A program made the position numbers and the translations under genes. Of a stretch of DNA of 13,348 bases, positions 1 through 5,122 are shown piece after piece (within the stretch, counting starts at the first letter, position 1; each line of letters begins with the position of its first letter). The stretch lies in NCBI GenBank assembly GCA_036269915.1, contig DATBDM010000174.1, positions 1-13,348 on the forward strand, in the 5' to 3' direction. The notes under the pieces are model-generated. The model was given only the letters and a program-made list of their open reading frames with translations, was not told the DNA's origin and searched no databases. The DNA is from DATBDM01 sp036269915. GTDB lineage: Bacteria > Actinomycetota > Thermoleophilia > Solirubrobacterales > Solirubrobacteraceae.

Positions 1-1
1 C

Positions 2-220
2 TCCTACGCCAAGCGCAAGGTCGTCGCCCGGATCGGAGTCGGCGACCACCCGCAGCGCATGCGCGTCGGGACGATCCGCCGGGCGGCGGCGAAGGTCGCG
101 CCCGCAGTCACGCCGCAGCTCAACCCGATCCCGCTGCCGGCCGGCGCGGCGGCGCCGCAGATGCCCGCGACGCTGACGCCGGGCGTGCCGTTCATCGGGG
201 GTCTGCCGGTCGGCGGCTAG
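2..220 (+). CDS. 3' end of an unidentified gene (Pro/Ala/Gly-rich C-terminus)
   Basis: An open frame runs in from the window edge and ends at TAG 218-220, giving the last 72 residues of a protein whose start lies outside. The fragment begins with a basic stretch (SYAKRKVVARIGVGDHPQRM). It continues as a Pro/Ala/Gly-rich tail ending VPFIGGLPVGG. I recognise no domain; the composition would fit the low-complexity C-terminus of a secreted or surface protein, but that is only a guess. Its stop abuts the stop of the minus-strand gene at 221 within CTAGCTAG, so the two genes converge with no spacer. Coding is supported by the G/C-rich third positions and by the clean junction. A shadow frame is possible but less likely. 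Confidence 0.5.
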   Translation, partial: SYAKRKVVARIGVGDHPQRMRVGTIRRAAAKVAPAVTPQLNPIPLPAGAAAPQMPATLTPGVPFIGGLPVGG

Positions 221-487
221 CTAGCGCTTGCGCGCGCGCTGCGCCGCGGACGCGGCGCGGCCCGCCATGCCGCCCAGCTCGCGCGCCTCGGTCTTGGTGA
301 GGTTGCGCGGGCGCCCGCGCGACTTGCGCACGAGCTCGGAGACACGCGACCGCTCGCGCTCGTCGAGCGCTCCCCAGCCCGCCTGGAGCATCAGGAAGAC
401 GGCGCTCGCCTGGCGGCGGAGCTCAGGCCACGGGATCTCGTGGCCGCGAACGCGGCGAGGGAGCTGCGGGCGTCGGGGCTGCGGCAT
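221..487 (-). CDS. Small basic conserved hypothetical protein (RKSRGRP motif)
   Basis: Encodes 88 residues rich in Arg, Ala and Glu. The core from about residue 16 has an amphipathic stretch around WPELRRQASAVFLMLQAG, then ERSRVSELVRKSRGRPRNLT (residues 46-65) and a small-residue helix ending in QRARKR. Short proteins with an ELVRKSRGRP-like motif followed by a Lys/Arg-rich tail are, from memory, recurrent hypotheticals in Thermoleophilia; nucleic-acid binding is plausible but unproven. The ATG at 487 lies inside the 3' end of the desaturase gene, giving a 65-bp overlap with the desaturase's low-complexity tail. The only other in-frame ATG is at 391, which would remove part of the core. A TAGCCT box 9 nt upstream of ATG 487 favours that start as a leaderless mRNA. 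There is no strong Shine-Dalgarno sequence. Confidence 0.6.
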   Translation of the reverse strand: MPQPRRPQLPRRVRGHEIPWPELRRQASAVFLMLQAGWGALDERERSRVSELVRKSRGRPRNLTKTEARELGGMAGRAASAAQRARKR

Positions 488-1391
488 CTGCCGCCAAGGC
501 TACCCCGGTGCCGCCGGCGCCGACCATCTTCGCCGCCTGGCGCTCGGGCGTGATCCGCACGACGTTCCAGGCGAGTCCGAGGCGCTCCATCAGCCCGATG
601 AACGCGCCGGAGACGTCGATCTCGGTGCGGCGCAGGCCGTGCACCGCCGCGCGCGGGAACGCGTGGTGGTTGTGGTGCCAGGCCTCGCCGAGCGAGGGCA
701 GCGCGAGCCACGCGACGTTCGTCGAGTGGTCCTCGACCGCGAAGCGGCGACGGCCGAAGAAGTGGCAGATCGAGTTGATCGACCAGGTCACGTGGTGCAG
801 GAAGAAGGCGCGCACGAGGCCGCCCCAGACGAGGCCGCGCAGTGCGCCCTCGAGCGTGAAGCCGTGCAGGACGAAGCCGAGCGTGGTGGGGACGAGCAGC
901 GACATCAGCGCGAGCCAGGGGAACATGCGGCCGATGCGGCGCATTCCCGGGTCCTCGTAGAGGTCGCGGGCGTACTTCTTCCAGTCGGCCTGGCCGTGCG
1001 TCTCGAACAGCCAGCCGGTGTGCGCATGCCACAGCCCGCGCAGCCCCTCGCCGTGACCGACGTGCGGGGAGTGCGGGTCGCCCTCCTGGTCGGTGTGCGC
1101 GTGGTGCTTGCGGTGGTCGGCGACCCAGTCCATGACCGACCCCTGCAGGCCCATGGACCCGAGGATCGCCCAGGTGTACTCGAGGCCCTTGTGGGTCTGG
1201 AAGCTGCGATGGGTCAGCAGCCGGTGGTAGCCGACCGTGACGCCGAAGGCGAAGAAGAGGTAGGTCGCCGCCATGATCCCGATGTCGATCCAGTCGATCG
1301 CGCGGTTCCACAGCAGCACGACCGCGGCGAGCAGCCCCAGGAAGGGCGCGACGACGCCGATGAGGTTCGCGGTGCGTTCGGCTCTGGTCAT
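423..1391 (-). CDS. Membrane fatty acid desaturase (acyl-CoA/stearoyl-CoA delta-9 type)
   Basis: A 322-aa integral-membrane di-iron desaturase that introduces a cis double bond into a saturated acyl chain, probably acyl-CoA, using O2 and an electron donor. All three His boxes are visible: HRLLTH (residues 56-61), HRKHH (93-97) and HNHH within WHHNHHAFP (about 238-246). There is an additional HDQEGDPHSPH-like region near 98-110. Hydrophobic segments lie at about 13-28, 36-52, 157-178 and 186-200. Length and motif order fit the bacterial DesC/OLE1-like family (fatty acid desaturase type 1). The last 25 or so residues are a Pro/Ala/Arg-rich tail overlapped by the downstream 88-aa gene. The ATG start is preceded by GGTGACGGAGC, a weak Shine-Dalgarno, and it begins only 21 nt after a terminator hairpin. 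The substrate is not determined by the sequence. Confidence 0.93.
   Translation of the reverse strand: MTRAERTANLIGVVAPFLGLLAAVVLLWNRAIDWIDIGIMAATYLFFAFGVTVGYHRLLTHRSFQTHKGLEYTWAILGSMGLQGSVMDWVADHRKHHAHTDQEGDPHSPHVGHGEGLRGLWHAHTGWLFETHGQADWKKYARDLYEDPGMRRIGRMFPWLALMSLLVPTTLGFVLHGFTLEGALRGLVWGGLVRAFFLHHVTWSINSICHFFGRRRFAVEDHSTNVAWLALPSLGEAWHHNHHAFPRAAVHGLRRTEIDVSGAFIGLMERLGLAWNVVRITPERQAAKMVGAGGTGVALAADAAAPTPAAPSPRSRPRDPVA
497..502 (-). promoter_or_regulatory. Candidate -10 box of a leaderless promoter for the 88-aa gene
   Basis: On the minus strand TAGCCT is followed by 9 nt and then the ATG at 487. This matches the actinobacterial TANNNT -10 pattern with transcription starting at or next to the start codon. 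The same geometry occurs before 3242 and 8214. No convincing -35 box is visible. The box lies inside the desaturase coding sequence, so it could be chance. Confidence 0.4.
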
Positions 1392-1399
1392 GCTCCGTC

Positions 1400-1446
1400 A
1401 CCAAAACACAAATGGCCCCAGGCATCTTGTGGGATGCCCGGGGCCA
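1400..1446 (-). terminator. Intrinsic terminator after the CocE-type hydrolase gene
   Basis: A 14-position inverted repeat with one mismatch pairs 1413-1426 (TGGCCCCAGGCATC) with 1433-1446 (GATGCCCGGGGCCA) around a 6-nt loop. Read on the minus strand, the hairpin is followed by ATTTGTGTTTTGG, a T-rich tract. It begins 31 nt after the hydrolase stop (1478) and ends 21 nt before the desaturase ATG (1391), so it should insulate the two genes. The T tract is interrupted, so termination may be partial. Confidence 0.8.
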
Positions 1447-1458
1447 CAGTGGGTCTAT

Positions 1459-1477
1459 GTTGTCACGAGGCTACAAC
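1459..1477. repeat. Short inverted repeat GTTGT-N9-ACAAC
   Basis: The 5-bp arms GTTGT (1459-1463) and ACAAC (1473-1477) surround CACGAGGCT, immediately beyond the hydrolase stop codon and upstream of the desaturase. It could be a weak repressor site for the desaturase or part of the 3' UTR structure. With such short arms it could easily be chance. Confidence 0.2.
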
Positions 1478-3190
1478 TCAGGCGCTGCAGTCCCGCGTCG
1501 GCGGCGCCGAGAGCCCCGTGCTCGTCGCGTCCTCGATCGTGTGCGAGTCGACCGTGAACGGCGCCGCGGCGCGGTAGTCCTCGAGCTTGACCGAGGGGTC
1601 GCCCTGGGTCGTGCTCGTGCGCGCGCAGTCCAGCCATGGCAGCGCGATGCTCGCCGCGCGTACGGTCACGTCGCCGCCGGTCGGGACGTGCGCCCACCAC
1701 TCGGCGTTCGCGCCGGTGAGCAGCACGCCGACGCGATGGCCGGCGGGCAGCTTCCAGTCGTCGCCGTAGAGGTCGAGCGTCGTGGCGCCTGCTCCGCGCA
1801 GCAGCTCGGCGTTGCGCGAGATCAGCGTCGCGGCGCCGTCCGGGGCGACGTCGTAGACGTCGGCCACGAGGTTGGCGTTCGGCACGGCCGGCTCGGCGTC
1901 GACGGTCAGCTTCGGCACGCCGGCGAGGTGCGCCTCACCCGCCAGCGGCGGTGAGAACGTCCAGACGCCCTCGCCGTTGGGTGAGCCGCCCTCGGCGGTC
2001 CCGTTGTTGGTGCCGTCGTCGCGGTAGGAGCCGGTGTTGAGCGGCTGGCCGGCGGCGCGCGCGTCCGCCGGCGGCCACGCGTCCTCGGCGCGCCAGCTGC
2101 CGTCGGAGGTCTGGACCGCGATCGTCGGATCCGTCACGGCGGGCGTCTCGCCCTTGAGGTGCTGGTCGTAGAAGCGCATCACCTCGTCGAAGAAGCCCGC
2201 GCGGCCCTCCTTCAGGCGCCCCGAGGCGTCGGTCTCGTTGCCGCGCACGTGGTCCCACATGCCGAGCCAGGCGCGCTTGGGCCCGGCGAGGCCGTTGAAC
2301 AGGTCCCACGTGCCGTCGGGCTTGGTGTTGTCCTCGAGGAAGCCCTGGGTGAGGAACAGCGGGGTCGGCTTCCCGCGGGTCTTCGCGATCAGGTCGCGCT
2401 GGCGCCAGTAGGACGCCTGATGGTCGGCGTTCTGCTGGTCGAGGTAGTTGAGCGCGGGGCAGCCGGGCCGCGCCGTGTCGTCGGCGCCGTTGGCCTGGTA
2501 GGAGAGCTCGTCGCCCGTCGTGCCGGGCGTGGCGGCGATCGCGTCGTAGAGCGCGGGCGTGGCGAGTGAGTTCACGAAGCGCACGCCGTTGGAGTAGAGG
2601 TAGCGGTAGAGGTCGTAGACGGGCTCCTGCGCGACGACCGCCGACAGGCCCTTGGGCTGCGTGGCGATCCCCATCAGACCCGTGACGGCGTCGTAGGACT
2701 TGCCGTACATGCCGACCTTGCCGGTCGACCACGACCGGCCGGCCGCCCACTCGACGGCGCTCTTGACGTCGGCCTGCTCGCCTGGGCCGCCCCAGTCCAG
2801 GCAGCCGGAGGAGCCGCCGAAGCCGCGCAGGTCGACCATCACGAAGCTGTAGCCGCGCTCCATCAGGTGCGCGCCCTCGACGAAGTCGTAGAAGCGCGCC
2901 GACGGCCCGGCGTCGCCGACCGGCGTGTACGGCGTGTCCTCCGCTGGGCCGGCGGGGCCGGTCTGGCCCGAGTGGTTGAAGTACGGCCCGACCGACACGA
3001 TCACCGGCGTCCTGGCATCGGCCGGCAGGTTCGACGGGCGCAGCACGTCCGCGTGCAGCTTCGTGCCGTCGGGCTCGGTGATCGTGGCCTGGTTCCACGT
3101 GGCGCCGGGCGGCGGCGGGTCGGCATGGGCGGCGGCCGGCAGCGCGAGCAGCGCGCACGCCGCGGCCGCGACGGTCAGGAGTCGTCGCAT
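1478..3190 (-). CDS. Secreted CocE/NonD-family hydrolase (X-Pro dipeptidyl-peptidase S15-like)
   Basis: A 570-aa alpha/beta-hydrolase with an N-terminal Sec signal peptide (MRRLLTVAAAACALLAL..., cleavage near AHA-DP, residue 23), so exported. The serine nucleophile sits in GKSYDAVTG (S165). The probable Asp is in QGFLEDNTKPDGTW (D287), and the His in GMWDHVRGNE (H314), matching the order and spacing of the S15/CocE triad. An oxyanion-region motif VMVDLRGFGGSSG (117-129) is also present. Residues from about 350 to 570 form the beta-rich jelly-roll domain typical of the X-Pro dipeptidyl-peptidase C-terminal domain. Members cleave Xaa-Pro dipeptides, acyl esters (cocaine esterase) or beta-lactam esters; the sequence does not identify the substrate. 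ATG 3188-3190 directly precedes the signal peptide. It is transcribed divergently from the 118-aa gene across a 51-bp gap and ends at an intrinsic terminator. Confidence 0.9.
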   Translation of the reverse strand: MRRLLTVAAAACALLALPAAAHADPPPPGATWNQATITEPDGTKLHADVLRPSNLPADARTPVIVSVGPYFNHSGQTGPAGPAEDTPYTPVGDAGPSARFYDFVEGAHLMERGYSFVMVDLRGFGGSSGCLDWGGPGEQADVKSAVEWAAGRSWSTGKVGMYGKSYDAVTGLMGIATQPKGLSAVVAQEPVYDLYRYLYSNGVRFVNSLATPALYDAIAATPGTTGDELSYQANGADDTARPGCPALNYLDQQNADHQASYWRQRDLIAKTRGKPTPLFLTQGFLEDNTKPDGTWDLFNGLAGPKRAWLGMWDHVRGNETDASGRLKEGRAGFFDEVMRFYDQHLKGETPAVTDPTIAVQTSDGSWRAEDAWPPADARAAGQPLNTGSYRDDGTNNGTAEGGSPNGEGVWTFSPPLAGEAHLAGVPKLTVDAEPAVPNANLVADVYDVAPDGAATLISRNAELLRGAGATTLDLYGDDWKLPAGHRVGVLLTGANAEWWAHVPTGGDVTVRAASIALPWLDCARTSTTQGDPSVKLEDYRAAAPFTVDSHTIEDATSTGLSAPPTRDCSA

Positions 3191-3227
3191 GAGATCCGCA
3201 ACGTGGGCGCGGGTCGAAACTGGCGGC

Positions 3228-3233
3228 TAGGCT
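3228..3233 (+). promoter_or_regulatory. Candidate -10 box of a leaderless promoter for the 118-aa gene
   Basis: TAGGCT lies 8 nt upstream of ATG 3242, and no Shine-Dalgarno precedes that ATG. This TANNNT-to-start spacing is typical of actinobacterial leaderless transcripts. No clear -35 element is seen in the 51-bp divergent spacer. Confidence 0.45.
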
Positions 3234-3241
3234 GATTCGGG

Positions 3242-3598
3242 ATGCTCACGCTGCCCGCCGACCCCGACGTCGCCCGGATCGATCTCGACGACGCGCGCGC
3301 GGCGCACGCGTACTGGACGCGGCGGGCGCGCACGCTCCCGTGGTACCGGCTGCGCGAGCGCCGCGAGGCGGTCGAGCTCGCCCGCCGCTGGGAGTCGCGC
3401 GTCGACCGCGCGGCGCGCGACACGCTGCTGCTGTCGCCGCGCGAGGCGCTCGGCGCGCTGCTCGACGTGCGCCGCGATCGCGCGCGGCGCTTCGTGCATC
3501 GGACCGCGCGCGTGAGCGTCGTCGCCGTGGGCGCCACCGCGGTGGCCGCCGGGGTGGCGGCCGAGGCGGCGTGGCACCTCTTGACCGCCCTCGTCTAG
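3242..3598 (+). CDS. Hypothetical protein with a single C-terminal membrane helix
   Basis: Encodes 118 residues of unknown function. Residues 15-65 are a highly charged, Arg/Ala/Glu-rich helical region (for example AYWTRRARTLPWYRLRERRE), and 66-85 continue as a likely helix (SPREALGALLDVRRDRARRF). Residues about 89-113 form one hydrophobic segment (VSVVAVGATAVAAGVAAEAAW) close to the C-terminus, with almost no residues beyond it. This is the layout of a tail-anchored protein with a cytoplasmic charged domain, an inference from hydrophobicity only. The stop TAG 3596-3598 shares CTAG with the stop of the convergent GH130 gene. The start is supported by the TAGGCT box 8 nt upstream. I do not recognise the family. 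Confidence 0.7.
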   Translation: MLTLPADPDVARIDLDDARAAHAYWTRRARTLPWYRLRERREAVELARRWESRVDRAARDTLLLSPREALGALLDVRRDRARRFVHRTARVSVVAVGATAVAAGVAAEAAWHLLTALV

Positions 3599-4635
3599 AC
3601 GCCGGAGTCCCAGACGGCGGCGCCGAGCACCGAGTCGGCCTCGCCGAAGTAGAGGAACCACTTCTTCTGGAAGTGCACGAGGCCCTCGGAGAAGACGACG
3701 TTGTTGACCTGGCCGTTCTGCTCGTCGCTCGAGTCGGGGACGATGAACGGGCGCTCCAGGCGCGCGATCGCCTGCTTCGGGTTGGCGGGGTCGATGATCA
3801 GCTGCCCGCCCGAGTACTGCCCTTCGCGGTAGGGCCCGGTCGCCGTCGCCGCGCGGCCGTTGTAGATCATCAGGATCTTGTTGTCGGAGGTGACGATCGG
3901 CGGCGGGCCGGGCTCGATCAGGCTCGACTCCCAGTCGAACACGGGCTTGGCCATCGGGTCGTCGACGCCGCCGGCCTCCCAGTGCAGGAGGTCCTTCGAG
4001 CGCGCCCAGTAGTGGTTGGAGTCGCCGAAGTACATCCAGTAGTAGCCGTCGATCGGCGTGTCGAGGATCGCCCCGGACTTGTTCCACGGCTTGCCGCCGG
4101 CCAGCGGGTCGCGGAAGTCGGGGAAGATCACGCCGTGCTTCTTCCAGTTGGTGAGGTTCGTCGACGTCGCCAGCGCCAGCAGCGCGCTCGTCCCGTCGTA
4201 GGCGGTGTAGGTCATGTAGTAGGTGCGACCGACCTTGATCACCCGCGGGTCCTCGACGCCCTGGGACTCGTACGGCTCGGTGGGCACCAGCACCGGCTTG
4301 GAGCGGCGCGTGAAGTGGATGCCGTCCGAGGAGAACGCCAGGCCGATCGAGGACACGCGCGCGGCGTTCTGGGCGCGGTAGAGCAGCGCGACCTGGCTGC
4401 CGACGACGATCGCCGCCGGGTTGAACAGGAACGCCGACTCCCAGTCGTGCGAGGGGTCGGGCCGCAGGATCGGGTTGCCCGCGTACTTCACGAACGGCCC
4501 CAGCGGGAAGGTGACCGGCTCGGCGCCCGGGAGCGTGGTGGCGCTCGTCGCCGCCGCGCCCGCGGCGGGGCGGACGAGCGCGCCGCCGACGGCGGCGGCT
4601 CCGGCCGCGAGGAAGTGTCGTCGGTCCAGGTCCAT
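3595..4635 (-). CDS. Tat-exported GH130-type glycosidase/phosphorylase (beta-mannoside-active family)
   Basis: A 346-aa protein with a twin-arginine signal (DRRHFLAAGAAAVGG, R5-R6, hydrophobic core to about residue 21, AxA-type cleavage near GAAA-TS), so probably exported folded. The rest is a five-bladed beta-propeller of the GH130/old DUF377 type: YAGNPILRP (51-59), FNPAA (71-75), YRA (86-88), SSIGLAFSSDGIHF (95-108), GVEDPR (126-131), YMTYTAYDG (140-148), GVIFP (168-172), KSGAI (186-190), MYFGD (201-205), LIEPGPPPI (239-247) and IYNG (257-260). Asp129 in GVEDPR aligns with the family's usual proton donor. GH130 members phosphorolyse or hydrolyse beta-1,2- or beta-1,4-mannosides; linkage and mechanism cannot be read here. 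Start ATG 4633-4635 follows a strong AAGGAGGA Shine-Dalgarno (4641-4648). A LacI-type palindrome lies 21 nt upstream of the start. A GH43-like propeller is the alternative. Confidence 0.85.
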   Translation of the reverse strand: MDLDRRHFLAAGAAAVGGALVRPAAGAAATSATTLPGAEPVTFPLGPFVKYAGNPILRPDPSHDWESAFLFNPAAIVVGSQVALLYRAQNAARVSSIGLAFSSDGIHFTRRSKPVLVPTEPYESQGVEDPRVIKVGRTYYMTYTAYDGTSALLALATSTNLTNWKKHGVIFPDFRDPLAGGKPWNKSGAILDTPIDGYYWMYFGDSNHYWARSKDLLHWEAGGVDDPMAKPVFDWESSLIEPGPPPIVTSDNKILMIYNGRAATATGPYREGQYSGGQLIIDPANPKQAIARLERPFIVPDSSDEQNGQVNNVVFSEGLVHFQKKWFLYFGEADSVLGAAVWDSGV

Positions 4636-4656
4636 TCGGCTCCTCCTTCGATGGTT

Positions 4657-4674
4657 CCTGACAACGTTGTCAGG
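4657..4674. promoter_or_regulatory. 18-bp perfect palindrome, likely LacI-family operator
   Basis: CCTGACAACGTTGTCAGG is a perfect palindrome with a central CG, the form typical of LacI/GalR-family operators. It lies 22-39 nt upstream of the GH130 ATG, between the probable promoter and the Shine-Dalgarno, where a repressor would block transcription. It also lies about 185 nt upstream of the cold-shock gene on the other strand. No LacI regulator gene is in the window. The assignment to GH130 control is inference from position. Confidence 0.7.
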
Positions 4675-4740
4675 TGAACATCCGGTGACTCCCGGTAACC
4701 CCTACCCAGGGTGGGACTGGCTCGAACGGCGGTTGCCTGC

Positions 4741-4746
4741 TACCGT
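4741..4746 (+). promoter_or_regulatory. Weak candidate -10 box for the cold-shock gene
   Basis: TACCGT fits TANNNT and would start transcription near 4753, leaving a leader of about 105 nt, which suits the long leaders of cold-shock genes. No -35 box is found at the right spacing (TTGCCT at 4733-4738 is too close). Low confidence. Confidence 0.2.
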
Positions 4747-4857
4747 CCTGCCTGTAGGACCGAGTTCAAAAGGGGCTCGGTAGAGCAGTGTTCAGCGTCG
4801 CATGAGGGCCTAATCCTCCGCGTCACGCAGGCACCAACGCCGTGGAGGCGAATCAGC
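4745..4857 (+). promoter_or_regulatory. Structured 5' leader of the cold-shock gene with possible SD-sequestering fold
   Basis: Several pairings are possible in this leader. GTCCT/AGGAC (4745-4749 with 4756-4760) and ACCGAG/CTCGGT (4759-4764 with 4776-4781) form small upstream hairpins. Closer to the gene, CCTCCGCG (4815-4822) can pair with CGTGGAGG (4841-4848, one G-U pair), which would bury the Shine-Dalgarno. The same segment can instead pair upstream as CGC-AT-GAGG (4799-4807) around the 7-nt loop GCCTAAT, which would release it. The two folds exclude each other. This is read by eye without energy calculation; cold-shock mRNA leaders of other bacteria are known to refold with temperature. 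Confidence 0.4.
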
Positions 4858-5061
4858 ATGGCCATCGGAACCGTCAAGTGGTTCAGCGACGAGAAGGGCT
4901 TCGGCTTCATCACGCCGGAGGACGGGGGCAAGGACCTCTTCGTCCATTTCTCGGCGATCCAGGGGGACGGCTTCCGTACCCTCGCCGAGGGTGCGAAGGT
5001 CTCGTACGACGCGGAGCAGGGCCCCAAGGGCCCGAACGCCGCCAACGTGCACCTCGCGTAG
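4858..5061 (+). CDS. csp: Cold-shock domain protein (CspA family)
   Basis: A 67-aa single cold-shock domain, the family's usual length. Both RNA-binding motifs are present: KGFGFI (RNP-1, residues 13-18) and DLFVHFSAI (RNP-2, 26-34). The start is MAIGTVKWFS and the end GPNAANVHLA, as in canonical CspA-like proteins. It binds single-stranded RNA and DNA in the cytoplasm and acts as an RNA chaperone. ATG 4858 is chosen because the family begins here and because GTGGAGG (4842-4848) lies 9 nt upstream; the in-frame extension back to 4711 has no family resemblance. The gene stands alone, divergent from the GH130 gene, with a long leader and its own terminator, consistent with an independently regulated, highly expressed transcript. 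Cold induction is not shown by the sequence. Confidence 0.96.
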   Translation: MAIGTVKWFSDEKGFGFITPEDGGKDLFVHFSAIQGDGFRTLAEGAKVSYDAEQGPKGPNAANVHLA

Positions 5062-5080
5062 TCACCGACTCGTGCTTCGT

Positions 5081-5112
5081 GGCGGGCCCGCTCCGGCGGG
5101 CCCGTCGCATTT
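5081..5112 (+). terminator. Intrinsic-type terminator after the cold-shock gene
   Basis: A GC-only stem pairs CGGGCCCGC (5083-5091) with GCGGGCCCG (5096-5104) around the loop TCCG, extended by a G-U and a G-C pair to 5081/5106. It is followed by GCATTT, a short T run. It lies 19 nt after the cold-shock stop and 16 nt before the next ATG. The weak T tract may make it leaky, allowing some read-through into the Tim44-like gene. Confidence 0.7.
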
Positions 5113-5122
5113 AAGGACCCGA

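Noticed and set aside
228..1577. Long plus-strand frame opposite the desaturase, and similar long frames opposite hisS, aspS and the last gene (8908-10293, 10365-12278, 12282-13334 on the minus strand)
   Set aside because: They are Arg/Ala/Gly/Val-rich shadows of well-supported genes, caused by the scarcity of stop codons in very GC-rich DNA. None shows family motifs.
4772..4835. tRNA-like look around GCTCGGTAGAGC in the csp leader
   Set aside because: The D-arm-like stem has only a 4-nt loop, there is no acceptor stem or T-arm (GGTTCGA-type) at the right spacing, and the region lies in a plausible mRNA leader.
4711..4857. In-frame N-terminal extension of the cold-shock protein
   Set aside because: The added residues have no family resemblance, while ATG 4858 has a good Shine-Dalgarno and gives the standard 67-aa domain.
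4991..5122. In-frame upstream start for the Tim44-like gene
   Set aside because: It would overlap the csp gene and run through its terminator hairpin, and it would bury the signal-like segment that begins at ATG 5123.
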